Assembly: GCA_023390335.1 (NCBI GenBank)
Contig: JAEWCZ010000017.1
Span: 186,001 to 250,000, forward strand
Length of the DNA: 64,000 nt
Direction of reading: 5' to 3'
Origin: Bacillota bacterium
Lineage (GTDB): Bacteria > Bacillota > Clostridia > Acetivibrionales > DSM-1351
The notes under the pieces were generated by a model, which did no database searches, had not been told where the DNA came from, and saw nothing but the letters and a program-made list of their open reading frames with translations. Positions within the stretch are counted from its first letter, which is position 1, and every line of letters starts with the position of its first letter. Shown here in pieces: positions 28,625-37,656 of the stretch. A program made the position numbers and the translations under genes.

Positions 28625-30967
28625 ATGGCTGACAATAGTGAAAAAAAACAGAAAAAGAAATTACCGCTGCTTCCACTCAGGGGTCTAACGGTTTTCCCTT
28701 TTATGACCCTGTACTTTGACGTAGGAAGGGATAAATCCATAAAGGCACTTGAAGAGGCAATGATCAATGACCAACTGATTTTTCTTGTTGCACAAAAGGA
28801 TGCTTCGGCTGATTCTCCCGGTGCTGATGATATTTACTCAATCGGAACTATATCAAAAGTTAAGCAGTTACTTAAACTTCAGGGTGATACAATAAGAGTT
28901 CTTGTTGAGGGCATAAACAGAGCCGAAATAAAGAAAATTGTACAGGATGATCCGTTTTTTATAGCAGAAGTTGTTGAGACAACTATAGAAGAAGATGACT
29001 TTGTCGAAAATGAAGTGGAAGCTTTGAAAAGAAGGTTGGTTTCGGCCTTTGAGGATTATGTAAAACTAAGCGGAAAGGTTTCTCCGGATACAGCCCTTTC
29101 GGTTGTGGAGATTAGCAATATAAGTCAGGTTTCTGATATAATAGCAAACAATATACCTCTGAAGGTTGAGCAGAAACAAGCCATACTTTCGGAATTCCAC
29201 CCATTAAGAAGGGTTGAAAAACTCCTGGAAATTTTGTATCAGGAGACAGAAATACTGGAAATTGAAAAAGATATAAATGTAAAAGTAAGAAAACAAATAG
29301 ATAAACTCCAGAAAGAATACTATCTTCGCGAGCAGATGAAGGCAATTCAAACAGAGCTCGGGGATAGAGAGGGAGTTGCCGGAGAGGTTGAAGAATACAA
29401 GGAAAAGCTAAAATCTGCTAATCTTCCGGATGAGGTTGAAAAGAAGGTTCAGAAAGAATTAGACAGACTTTTGAAAATGCCCCAGGGATCTGCAGAAGGC
29501 GGCGTTATAAGAACCTACCTTGATTGGATATTTGATTTACCATGGAATAAATCAACAGAAGAGCATATAGATCTAAAAAGTGCCGAAGACATTCTGGAGA
29601 AAGACCATTACGGGCTTACAAAAGTAAAGGAAAGAATAATAGAGTATTTGGCGGTACAAAAGCTCAAAAATAGCCTAAGAGGCCCTATCCTATGTCTTGT
29701 AGGACCACCAGGAGTAGGTAAAACATCTATAGCAAAATCAATTGCAAAGGCACTAAACAGAAACTATGTACGTATTTCACTGGGTGGTGTTAAAGATGAG
29801 TCAGAGATACGTGGCCACAGAAGAACTTATGTAGGATCAATGCCCGGTAGAATAATATCAGCCTTAAAGCAGGCCGGATCAAACAATCCGTTGATACTAC
29901 TGGATGAAATAGATAAAATGAGCAGTGATTTCAGAGGCGACCCGGCTTCAGCAATGTTGGAAGTACTGGATGCAGAACAAAACTTTGCTTTCAGGGATCA
30001 CTATATGGAATTGCCGTTTAACCTATCAAATGCATTGTTCCTTACTACTGCCAATACTTTGGAAACAATACCGAGACCACTACTTGATAGAATGGAAATA
30101 ATAAATCTTTCCAGCTATACAGAGGAAGATAAGGCTAATATAGCCATGAAATACCTGCTTCCAAAACAGATTAAGCTTCACGGACTGACCGCAAAAAATA
30201 TAAGAGTAGACGAAGGAACAGTAAGAGATATTATCAACTTTTATACACGTGAAGCAGGAGTAAGAAATCTCGAAAGAGAGATAGGGTCTGTTTGCAGAAA
30301 GGTTGCCAAGGTTTTAGTTTCTGAAAATAAAAAATCTGTAACCGTAAACAAAAATAACCTGGAAAAATTTCTTGGAGTTAAAAGATTCAGGTTTGATTAT
30401 GCGGGAGAGAGGGATGAAATAGGTATTGCCACTGGTCTTGCATGGACTCCTGTAGGTGGTGATACTCTTTCAATAGAAGTAAACCTTATGCAGGGCAGTG
30501 GAAAGTTGGAACTTACAGGACATTTGGGAGATGTTATGAAAGAATCCGCCAAGGCTGCTATGAGTTTCATAAGATCTAGATGCACGGACTTGAAAATAGA
30601 TGAGAAGTTTTACGAAAAAAATGATATACACATACATGTTCCCGAAGGTGCCATTCCAAAAGACGGACCTTCAGCCGGAATTACACTGGCAACGGCTATG
30701 GTATCTGCATTATCGGGTTTACCTGTAAATAGAAAAGTAGCTATGACCGGGGAAATTACGTTAAGAGGAAGAGTACTTCCTATTGGAGGACTCAAAGAAA
30801 AGGTACTAGCGGCTCATAGGGCGGGAATTGAAACAATTATTCTTCCTATAGATAACAAGAAGGATATTGAAGAAATACCTGAGAACGTAAGAAAATCCTT
30901 AAATTTTATATGTGCTTCTGATATGCATACAGTATTGGAAAATGCATTATTACAGAAAAAGGCTTAG
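28625..30967 (+). CDS. lon: ATP-dependent protease Lon (LonA)
   Basis: This is a cytoplasmic AAA+ serine protease of 780 residues. The N-terminal substrate-binding domain (about 10-200) begins LPLLPLRGLTVFP. Walker A is GPPGVGKT at 360-367 and Walker B is LLDEIDKM. The proteolytic dyad is Ser683 (PKDGPSAG) and Lys726 (GGLKEK). It degrades misfolded and specific regulatory proteins. The ATG at 28625 is chosen because GAGAGGA lies 5-6 bases upstream; an earlier in-frame TTG at 28550 falls in the hairpin region. It is followed by a terminator and carries no adjacent clpX or yihA gene. Confidence 0.97.
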   Translation: MADNSEKKQKKKLPLLPLRGLTVFPFMTLYFDVGRDKSIKALEEAMINDQLIFLVAQKDASADSPGADDIYSIGTISKVKQLLKLQGDTIRVLVEGINRAEIKKIVQDDPFFIAEVVETTIEEDDFVENEVEALKRRLVSAFEDYVKLSGKVSPDTALSVVEISNISQVSDIIANNIPLKVEQKQAILSEFHPLRRVEKLLEILYQETEILEIEKDINVKVRKQIDKLQKEYYLREQMKAIQTELGDREGVAGEVEEYKEKLKSANLPDEVEKKVQKELDRLLKMPQGSAEGGVIRTYLDWIFDLPWNKSTEEHIDLKSAEDILEKDHYGLTKVKERIIEYLAVQKLKNSLRGPILCLVGPPGVGKTSIAKSIAKALNRNYVRISLGGVKDESEIRGHRRTYVGSMPGRIISALKQAGSNNPLILLDEIDKMSSDFRGDPASAMLEVLDAEQNFAFRDHYMELPFNLSNALFLTTANTLETIPRPLLDRMEIINLSSYTEEDKANIAMKYLLPKQIKLHGLTAKNIRVDEGTVRDIINFYTREAGVRNLEREIGSVCRKVAKVLVSENKKSVTVNKNNLEKFLGVKRFRFDYAGERDEIGIATGLAWTPVGGDTLSIEVNLMQGSGKLELTGHLGDVMKESAKAAMSFIRSRCTDLKIDEKFYEKNDIHIHVPEGAIPKDGPSAGITLATAMVSALSGLPVNRKVAMTGEITLRGRVLPIGGLKEKVLAAHRAGIETIILPIDNKKDIEEIPENVRKSLNFICASDMHTVLENALLQKKA

Positions 30968-30987
30968 TGACAAAATATAATAATTTT

Positions 30988-31029
30988 AAAACAGCTATGT
31001 AGGATATGCTCCAAAATAGCTGTTTTTTC
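30988..31029 (+). terminator. Terminator after lon
   Basis: AAAACAGCTAT (30988-30998) pairs with ATAGCTGTTTT (31016-31026), followed by T residues. Confidence 0.85.
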
Positions 31030-31141
31030 TTTGAAAAAAATTTAAAATAAGCAGGAATTTTATGAATATATGCCGAATATAATATTTTGGGACAATTTAT
31101 GTTTACAAATTTAATAATTAAGAGTTTTATCTGGAGGGCCT

Positions 31142-32023
31142 ATGACATATAGTATAATAGCTGCTGCGACTATATTAATTACAGCTTTGCTGGCTTTTTA
31201 CTATTTATATAAATCAAAAGAACTGGACTTGGGTATTTTAATGTCCGTTTCAATAGGTGCAGTTATTCTTGGTATTACTTTTAATCCCACTTATAATACT
31301 ATATTTGGCTATATGGAAAGTTTTAATAATATAAATCGGGATGTTGAATTCTTATTTTTTATAGCCATAGCTTCTATATTCTTTTTAATTCTGGTATTTA
31401 CCATAAGTATATTAGTTTCGGTTTTTGTTCCAGACAGACTAAGTTCAATAGATTGCAGCATAGCAATTGAACGTTTCTTTGGATGGACAAAAAGTTATTT
31501 GAAGCCTGAAATATCTGAAAATAATATACCTGAAGTTACAGAAGCAGATGAACTCAGTGAGGATTCGTTAGTTGGGGAAGCAGATGAACTCAGTGAGGAT
31601 ACGTTAGTTGCGGAAGCAGATGAACTCAGTGAGGATTCGTTAGTTGAGGAAGATGATGAATCCATATCAATTAGCGAAGTAGCTGTCACCGTGGAGAGTA
31701 TTATTTTGGAGGCTCCTGCTCAACAAGACACCCCCGAAAGTACTCATACCCCTGTAAATGAAGCTGAAATTTTGGTGTTAAAGGCTTTTGATTATAAGGT
31801 TAAAGGGCAGAAAGAGCAGGCGTTGCAGTACTATACAAAAGCATTAAACTATAACAGTTTAAATAGTGATATGGTTTTTTGGATAGTGTTGGATATTTGT
31901 ACCCTGTATAAGGAATTGGGACTGAATGAATTGGCTTTCAACATCTTAGACAGTGTTGCGCAAAGGTATGGAAGTGTATTAAAACCGGAAATTAGAACAC
32001 AAATTATCAATAATTTAAAATAA
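31142..32023 (+). CDS. Membrane protein with acidic 12-residue repeats and TPR-like tail
   Basis: This 293-residue protein has three hydrophobic segments (about residues 3-22, 30-50 and 75-105), then an acidic linker with three tandem copies of a 12-residue unit EADELSEDSLVx (encoded by 36-bp repeats, 31541-31648). The C-terminal helical region (about 205-290) contains KGQKEQALQYYTKALNYN, which fits a TPR repeat. The domain order suggests a membrane scaffold with a cytoplasmic protein-binding tail. I do not recognise a named family. GGAGGG is 5 bases before the ATG. The PRC-barrel gene follows after 43 bases, so they likely form one unit. Confidence 0.7.
   Translation: MTYSIIAAATILITALLAFYYLYKSKELDLGILMSVSIGAVILGITFNPTYNTIFGYMESFNNINRDVEFLFFIAIASIFFLILVFTISILVSVFVPDRLSSIDCSIAIERFFGWTKSYLKPEISENNIPEVTEADELSEDSLVGEADELSEDTLVAEADELSEDSLVEEDDESISISEVAVTVESIILEAPAQQDTPESTHTPVNEAEILVLKAFDYKVKGQKEQALQYYTKALNYNSLNSDMVFWIVLDICTLYKELGLNELAFNILDSVAQRYGSVLKPEIRTQIINNLK
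31541..31648 (+). repeat. Three tandem 36-bp coding repeats
   Basis: Units at 31541-31576, 31577-31612 and 31613-31648 are nearly identical and in frame. They encode an acidic linker and are a likely site of copy-number variation. Confidence 0.9.
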
Positions 32024-32066
32024 AGGATGTTATTGGGTTTACATTTTTTAAGGAGGTCAGCTTTTA

Positions 32067-32834
32067 ATGAAAAAGACAGAAGAGGTAATAGGTTTACCTA
32101 TAATTAGCATTTGTGATGGCGAAGAAGTAGGAAAGGTAAAAGGGGTTATAGTTAACGCTGCAAAAGGTGCAGTAGATTATGTGGTTGTGGAAAATGGAAT
32201 TCAGATACTAAATGCAAAGGTAATTTCGGCTAAAGACGTAACCGGAATAGGTGAATATGCATTAACTATTGAAAATGAAGCTGTTATAAATGATATCAGC
32301 AAAATACCCGCTGCTATTGACCATCTCCAAAAGAATATACCGGTTAAGGGTACAAGGGTTATGACTAAAAAGGGAAGTCTTATCGGTGAAATAGGAGATA
32401 TTTATATAGATGAGGATAACAGCTGTTCTATATTTGCATTGGAATTTATTTCAGCGAAAGATAATAAAAATGTAAGACTAATTCCGAGAGATAGTGTTAT
32501 AACCTTCGGTAAAAATCTAATAGTTGTTCAGGAAAATGTCCAATCTGCTCTTGCTGATGATATTTCATTACTGGAAGTAGGCGTTAATACTGACGATATG
32601 AATGTATCCCAAACGAGCAGCTCAGTTACTGATGATAATATTGAATCAGATTCAATGAGTGAGCTTATGGAACAAAAACATCGTGAATTCCTAAATGGTA
32701 AAAGAGTATCCAAAACCATATACGACAATGAGGGAAAAGTACTTATAGATGAGGACACCCTTATAGATGAAGATGTATTTGAACTTGCTAAAGCATATGA
32801 CAAAGTAATAGACTTGGTAATGAATAATAAATAA
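32067..32834 (+). CDS. PRC-barrel domain protein
   Basis: This 255-residue cytoplasmic protein has tandem PRC-barrel-like beta-barrel domains. One begins EEVIGLPIISICDGEEVGKV (residues about 5-24) and the second KGTRVMTKKGSLIGEIGDIYI (about 95-115). A helical, acidic C-terminal tail follows from about 165. PRC barrels occur in RimM, photosynthetic reaction centre H subunits and sporulation-related YlmC/YmxH proteins; the ligand or partner here is unknown. AAGGAGG lies about 10 bases before the ATG. It follows the repeat-bearing membrane protein gene closely and is ended by a terminator. Confidence 0.8.
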   Translation: MKKTEEVIGLPIISICDGEEVGKVKGVIVNAAKGAVDYVVVENGIQILNAKVISAKDVTGIGEYALTIENEAVINDISKIPAAIDHLQKNIPVKGTRVMTKKGSLIGEIGDIYIDEDNSCSIFALEFISAKDNKNVRLIPRDSVITFGKNLIVVQENVQSALADDISLLEVGVNTDDMNVSQTSSSVTDDNIESDSMSELMEQKHREFLNGKRVSKTIYDNEGKVLIDEDTLIDEDVFELAKAYDKVIDLVMNNK

Positions 32835-32836
32835 TT

Positions 32837-32875
32837 AAAAAACCGGCTGCAGCGGATGTTGCAACCGGTTTTTTT
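32837..32875 (+). terminator. Terminator after the PRC-barrel gene
   Basis: AAAAAACCGG (32837-32846) pairs with CCGGTTTTTT (32865-32874), ending in a T run. The A-rich left arm means it could also serve the converging mecA gene. Confidence 0.85.
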
Positions 32876-32882
32876 GCTTTTA

Positions 32883-33497
32883 TTAAAAATAAACGTTTAA
32901 AGTTTCTAAAGCATTTTCATGGATTATTCTTTCTCCGTATTCATTCAGATAGCCTTCAAAAAAGTTCGCATTTCCAACATGAGCAGAATATTCATCCAAA
33001 ATTATATCCAGTTGAGGAGAGGATGAAGAACCTGCAAGCAGTAGGTAATAACTGCTTTTAAACTTATAAACCACACTTTCACCGTTGTACAAAGGGTAAA
33101 TCCTTTTAGCCAACTGGCATAAGTCTTCAATTGAATCAAAACAGTATATGTTTAAAGTGGAGCAAACCTTGCTTTTTTTCTTTTTCTGTCTTAAGTCAGA
33201 ATTCTTGTATTTGCTTTTAATATATTTCTGAATGGATTCAAATTCGCCGTCTGAGTCAATTTTTGTTATAGTAACAACAAATCCGTCCTCATTTTCAGGC
33301 GAGGCCTCAAATACCAACTGAGAATCACCGGATGCGAAACCATACTCTTCTTCGGCACGTTCCATCATATCCCAGAATAATTCCTGGGCTGCAGGTGAAT
33401 TATAATTCAGAGAAGAAATATCAATATTTCTTTCTTCCAGGTCATTTAACGTGATTGTGACCCTCAATACATTTTCATTAACTTTTTCTATTCTCAT
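32883..33497 (-). CDS. mecA: MecA-type adaptor protein
   Basis: This 204-residue protein has the MecA layout: an N-terminal substrate-binding domain starting MRIEKVNENVLRVTIT (about residues 1-75), a charged lysine-rich linker (KKKKSK near 105-110) and a C-terminal ClpC-binding domain (about 115-204). In Bacillus MecA delivers substrates such as ComK to ClpCP; the target here is unknown. The gene lies on the minus strand, convergent with the PRC-barrel gene. Intergenic 33498-33793 upstream contains the maf promoter on the other strand. Confidence 0.85.
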   Translation of the reverse strand: MRIEKVNENVLRVTITLNDLEERNIDISSLNYNSPAAQELFWDMMERAEEEYGFASGDSQLVFEASPENEDGFVVTITKIDSDGEFESIQKYIKSKYKNSDLRQKKKKSKVCSTLNIYCFDSIEDLCQLAKRIYPLYNGESVVYKFKSSYYLLLAGSSSSPQLDIILDEYSAHVGNANFFEGYLNEYGERIIHENALETLNVYF

Positions 33498-33728
33498 TCA
33501 ATCACCAACTTACTTTAATTAATTTAATCTGGAAAACCTGCTGAACACTAATTTTTAATAGTTTACTATATTATACTTCTAAAATAAATAGTTGAGAAGT
33601 GATATTTATCAATATTATACATTGCGAAGATATGTAATATCTATAAATACATCCATATAATACAATTACTATTATCATACGGCAAAGTAAATAATACATT
33701 AAAGGTTCATTACAAAGGGACAATACAT

Positions 33729-33757
33729 TTGAAATAATACCAATAAAAATATATAAT
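33729..33757 (+). promoter_or_regulatory. Strong sigma-A promoter for maf
   Basis: TTGAAA (33729-33734), a 17-base spacer and TATAAT (33752-33757) place transcription start about 30 bases before the maf ATG. Confidence 0.6.
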
Positions 33758-33793
33758 TATTTAAAATATATGCAATCATAAGAGGAATATTAA

Positions 33794-34375
33794 ATGAGAA
33801 ATATAATTTTGGCATCATCGTCACCTAGAAGAAAAGATCTACTCAAACAAATAAAATTACCATTTGAAATTATTCCAAGCGATATTGATGAGAATATAAG
33901 TGAGCTAACCGGTACTCCCGCAGAAAAGGCAGAACAATTGGCGTATGAAAAAGCAAGTGATGTTGCAAATAAAGTTCAGAAAGGTTTAGTTTTAGGCGCA
34001 GATACAATTGTAGTCATTGACGATGAGATTTTAGGTAAACCTAAAGACTCCGAAGATGCTTATAATATGCTTAAAAAGCTTAGTGGACAGGAACATGAAG
34101 TAATTACCGGAATATGTCTGATAGACTTGGATAACAACATTGAGCTAATACAACATGAAACAACAATTGTTCAATTTGTAGAGTTAGATGATGAAAAAAT
34201 CAGAGCTTACATTAAGAGCGGTGAAGTATTTGACAAAGCAGGTTCATATGCAGCACAGGGAGTTGGGGCAATATTTGTAAAGGGAATAAAAGGATGTTAT
34301 TCAAATGTTGTGGGACTTCCCTTGACCAGACTCAGCATGATGTTGGAAAAGCTTCAGGAAAGTGTCGTAAGATAA
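33794..34375 (+). CDS. maf: Maf-family nucleotide pyrophosphatase
   Basis: Maf proteins hydrolyse non-canonical or specific nucleoside triphosphates (dTTP/UTP or m7GTP type) and are linked to septum control. The 193-residue protein has the N-terminal ASSSPRR signature, the GADTIVV core with its catalytic Asp, and LGKPKDSEDA. It opens the maf-radC-mre-min cluster seen in Bacillus. The ribosome site is GAGG about 9 bases before the ATG. The substrate subtype is not assigned with confidence. Confidence 0.92.
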   Translation: MRNIILASSSPRRKDLLKQIKLPFEIIPSDIDENISELTGTPAEKAEQLAYEKASDVANKVQKGLVLGADTIVVIDDEILGKPKDSEDAYNMLKKLSGQEHEVITGICLIDLDNNIELIQHETTIVQFVELDDEKIRAYIKSGEVFDKAGSYAAQGVGAIFVKGIKGCYSNVVGLPLTRLSMMLEKLQESVVR

Positions 34376-34427
34376 TGTTAAATTCTAAACCAAAACCAAT
34401 AATGACGATGTAATTGGAATAAAAACA

Positions 34428-34436
34428 TGGTATAAT
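34428..34436 (+). promoter_or_regulatory. Extended -10 promoter for radC-mre genes
   Basis: TGG plus TATAAT (34431-34436) lies about 48 bases before the radC ATG, with no consensus -35. Confidence 0.45.
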
Positions 34437-34483
34437 AAAAGATATGTGGGTTAGTCAGATAGCTGAAAATGATGAGGGAAACA

Positions 34484-35173
34484 ATGGATAGGTTAAGGAT
34501 AAAAGAGCTTCCCATATGCGAGAGGCCTTATGAAAAAATGTCGGAAGTAGGGGCAGAGTATCTGTCAAATGCCGAACTGCTTGCTATTATTATTAAAACA
34601 GGAACAAGAGAATACACAGCTGTAGAGCTTGCACAAAAGGTATTAAAGCTATCCCAGGACGGAAGACTTTCCACGCTTAACAACCTCTCTATTGAACAGT
34701 TTATGAAAGTAAAAGGAATTGGTCGTGTAAAGGCCATTCAGATAAAAGCTGTCCTTGAGTTTTCAAAAAGAATAGCGACGAGCAACGGAGTTGTGCGTCA
34801 TGTTGTCAAAAGTGCCGATGATGTAAGTAATCTGATGATGGAAGAAATGCGATACCATAAAAAGGAAATGTTCAAAGCTATTCTACTTGATACAAAAAAT
34901 AAAGTATTAAAAATAGTAAGTATTTCTACGGGAAGTTTGAATGCATCCATTGTTCATCCCAGAGAAGTTTTCAGCGAAGCTGTAAAATGTGGCTGCAACA
35001 GTATTATATTTGTACATAATCATCCCAGTGGGGATCCGACGCCCAGTAACGAAGATTTACGCACCACCGATAGGCTTGTAAATGCAGGAGATATATTGGG
35101 GATAAAAGTATTAGACCACATTGTACTGGGTGATGGAAGATATGTGAGTTTAAAAGAACAAGGCTTTATTTAG
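34484..35173 (+). CDS. radC: RadC/JAB-domain protein
   Basis: This 229-residue protein has an N-terminal helix-hairpin-helix region (residues about 60-90, VKGIGRVKAIQIKA) and a C-terminal JAB/MPN domain with the metal motif HNHPSGDPTPSNEDL. Despite its name, a DNA-repair role for RadC is not well supported; it is a candidate metalloprotease or nucleic-acid-binding protein. The ATG at 34484 is chosen for the TGAGGG 6-8 bases upstream; two earlier in-frame ATGs at 34469 and 34472 are possible. mreB follows after 28 bases. Confidence 0.9.
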   Translation: MDRLRIKELPICERPYEKMSEVGAEYLSNAELLAIIIKTGTREYTAVELAQKVLKLSQDGRLSTLNNLSIEQFMKVKGIGRVKAIQIKAVLEFSKRIATSNGVVRHVVKSADDVSNLMMEEMRYHKKEMFKAILLDTKNKVLKIVSISTGSLNASIVHPREVFSEAVKCGCNSIIFVHNHPSGDPTPSNEDLRTTDRLVNAGDILGIKVLDHIVLGDGRYVSLKEQGFI

Positions 35174-35201
35174 GCCAAAATACACAGGAGGTACTTTTTA
35201 A

Positions 35202-36224
35202 ATGAGTTTTTTTGCAAGAGATATTGGTATAGATTTAGGAACTGCGAATACATTGGTACATGTTAAAGGAAAAGGAATTGTTGTCAGAGAGCCGTCAGTT
35301 GTAGCAGTTAATGTTAAGAATAACGAAGTTTTGGCGGTAGGAGAAGCTGCTAAGGAAATGATAGGTCGTACACCGGGTAATATTGTAGCTATCAGACCTA
35401 TGAAAGACGGTGTTATAGCTGATTTTGACATAACTCAGAATATGATAAAGTACTTTATAAAAAAGGCTATGTCTCAAGGACGATTCAGTAAGCCAAGAGT
35501 TGTAATATGTGTTCCATCCGGTGTTACCGAGGTTGAAAAGAGAGCTGTTGAAGATGCAACCCTCCAGGCGGGAGCAAAAGAGGCGTACCTTATTGAGGAA
35601 CCTATGGCTGCTGCAATTGGTGCTGAATTACCTGTAGAAGAACCTTCAGGAAGCATGGTTGTTGATATAGGCGGAGGAACTTCAGAAGTTGCTGTAATAT
35701 CTCTTGGAGGTATTGTTACAAGCAAATCACTCAGAATTGCAGGGGATGAATTGGATGAATCCATTGCCCACTATATCAAAAAGGAGTATAGTCTTATGAT
35801 AGGTGAGCGCTCTGCTGAGCAAATCAAGGTTACAATAGGAAGTGCTTTTCCTAAGGCAAAGGAAGAAAAAATGATGATAAGGGGAAGAGACCTTATTACA
35901 GGTTTGCCGAAAAATATTGAGATTACTTCATCGGAAATAAATGAAGCATTAAAGGAACCCGTAAATGCCATAATTGATTCTATTAAATACACTCTTGAGA
36001 AAACTCCGCCAGAGTTGGCTTCGGATATTATGGACAGAGGAATTATGCTTACCGGGGGTGGAGCACTGCTTGACGGTTTGGATAAGTTGATAAAGCAGGA
36101 AACAGGTATGCCGGTTTCAATAGCTGAAAATCCTTTGGATTGTGTTGCATTGGGAACAGGAAAGGTTCTTGAGGAAATAGAAACACTGAAAAAAGTTCTT
36201 TTATCGCCACAAAGGTTGAAATAG
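35202..36224 (+). CDS. mreB: Rod-shape actin homologue MreB
   Basis: MreB is a bacterial actin that forms membrane-bound filaments guiding lateral cell-wall synthesis. The 340-residue protein starts FFARDIGIDLGTANTLV (phosphate-1 loop), followed by VVDIGGGTSEVAVISLGG (phosphate-2) and LTGGGALLDGLDKL (adenosine loop). AGGAGG lies about 10 bases before the ATG. It begins the mreBCD-mrdA unit that builds the elongasome. Confidence 0.97.
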   Translation: MSFFARDIGIDLGTANTLVHVKGKGIVVREPSVVAVNVKNNEVLAVGEAAKEMIGRTPGNIVAIRPMKDGVIADFDITQNMIKYFIKKAMSQGRFSKPRVVICVPSGVTEVEKRAVEDATLQAGAKEAYLIEEPMAAAIGAELPVEEPSGSMVVDIGGGTSEVAVISLGGIVTSKSLRIAGDELDESIAHYIKKEYSLMIGERSAEQIKVTIGSAFPKAKEEKMMIRGRDLITGLPKNIEITSSEINEALKEPVNAIIDSIKYTLEKTPPELASDIMDRGIMLTGGGALLDGLDKLIKQETGMPVSIAENPLDCVALGTGKVLEEIETLKKVLLSPQRLK

Positions 36225-36267
36225 ATTGTTGCTTTGATAGGTGGGTTATAGAGAGGAGAAGTATTCC

Positions 36268-37128
36268 TTGAAGTATTTTAAAAGTAGGGCGTTAGTAGTT
36301 ACAATAATAATATTAATTCTTATTGTATGTATCGGATTAACAGTAAATCCAGCAAGTAATATAAACTGGATAGGGAACTTGATTTCAGTACCCTTTACAT
36401 CTGTTGAAAAGGCATTTTCCTATACCGGACAAAAGGTTGAGGATGGCATAAACCTTTTTGACAATGTTCAAAAGCTGCAAGCTGAAAACAAGGAGTTACG
36501 AGAAAAAATTGATAAGCTAAGTAATGAAAGAACTGAATATTTACGTCTCAAAAGAGAAAACGAAGACTTGCGGAAAGTTTTTGACCTGAAGGATCAGCTG
36601 GCAGAATCTGATTTTATCGGTGCCAATATAATAGCCCGGGATGGCGGAAATTTGTTTAATATCTTTCTAACTGACAAAGGTTCTGCTAACGGGATTGATT
36701 ATAATCTGCCAGTTATTACCAGTAAGGGGCTGGTAGGAAAAGTGGTTTCTGCTCAGCCTTTTTCTTCAAAAATCATAAGCGTCATTGAGGATGGTAGTTC
36801 TGTAAGTGCCATTGTTGCAAAAAGTGGTGACTATGTTGTTGTAAAGGGAGATATCAAGCTGGAAAAGGAAGGTTTGTGCAAACTTGAATATATTCCAGCA
36901 GATCTTGACCTGATTCAGGGAGACGTAATTGAAACATCCGGAATCGGAGGTATTTACCCTAAGGGAATTACCATAGGAACAGTCAAGGAAATACGAGCGG
37001 GTGAAAGCGATCTTGACAGGTATGCAATTATTCAGCCCGCAGCGGATTTAAAAACACTTAATCAGGTGGTAATACTCAGAAATAAAGATGCACAATCAAA
37101 GTCGGAAATGGAAAATGCAGACAAATGA
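36268..37128 (+). CDS. mreC: Rod-shape-determining protein MreC
   Basis: MreC is a bitopic protein linking MreB to PBP2. There is one N-terminal membrane segment (about residues 9-28), a coiled coil (about 65-105, rich in KLQAENKELREKI) and a beta-rich extracellular domain with the conserved VITSKGLVGKVV and SGIGGIYPKGI segments. A TTG at 36268 is chosen because GAGAGGAG lies 9 bases upstream; an upstream in-frame GTG at 36241 has no ribosome site. It overlaps mreD by 4 bases (ATGA). Confidence 0.93.
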   Translation: MKYFKSRALVVTIIILILIVCIGLTVNPASNINWIGNLISVPFTSVEKAFSYTGQKVEDGINLFDNVQKLQAENKELREKIDKLSNERTEYLRLKRENEDLRKVFDLKDQLAESDFIGANIIARDGGNLFNIFLTDKGSANGIDYNLPVITSKGLVGKVVSAQPFSSKIISVIEDGSSVSAIVAKSGDYVVVKGDIKLEKEGLCKLEYIPADLDLIQGDVIETSGIGGIYPKGITIGTVKEIRAGESDLDRYAIIQPAADLKTLNQVVILRNKDAQSKSEMENADK

Positions 37129-37637
37129 GAAATAAAGTAATCTTCTATGCTATACTTATATTCATATTTGTAACTGCACAGGTTACATTGTTGAATAAAT
37201 TCTCAATTTTCGGAGTATCTCCGAATCTTGTTATTATTTTAATAGTTAGCATTTCACTGCTAAAAGGCAAGACAGATGGTGCAGTTGTTGGCTTTTCAGC
37301 GGGGCTGTGTATGGATGCCGTAATAGGTGTCGCCTTGGGGTATCATGCTCTTGTGGGCATGCTTCTCGGGCTTGTATTGGGTAATATAAACAAAAGGCTT
37401 TTCAAGGAAAATATACTTGTAATGGCTTTTTGTACTTTTTTATCTACATATATTTTTGAGTCAGCGATTATATTTGCATCCTACTTGCTTGGACTAAAAA
37501 TTGAATTTATTGCAACACTTAAAACTGTAATTTTACCGGAATCACTGGTGAATTGCGTTTTGGGTATCGTTATATTTGTAATTATTATATTAATGGACAG
37601 AAAATTCACAGCGGTTGAAGAAAAAAACAGGTATTAA
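37125..37637 (+). CDS. mreD: Rod-shape-determining protein MreD
   Basis: This 170-residue integral membrane protein has about five hydrophobic segments and is the usual third member of mreBCD. It overlaps the mreC stop by 4 bases, implying translational coupling. The segment FSAGLCMDAVIGVALGYHALVG is characteristic of the family. It works with MreC and PBP2 in lateral wall synthesis. Confidence 0.92.
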   Translation: MRNKVIFYAILIFIFVTAQVTLLNKFSIFGVSPNLVIILIVSISLLKGKTDGAVVGFSAGLCMDAVIGVALGYHALVGMLLGLVLGNINKRLFKENILVMAFCTFLSTYIFESAIIFASYLLGLKIEFIATLKTVILPESLVNCVLGIVIFVIIILMDRKFTAVEEKNRY

Positions 37638-37656
37638 ATGAGGTTTAGAGGCTTAA

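Noticed and set aside
31541..31648. 36-bp repeats that could be taken for a CRISPR array
   Set aside because: The units are directly tandem with no spacers and lie in frame inside a coding gene.
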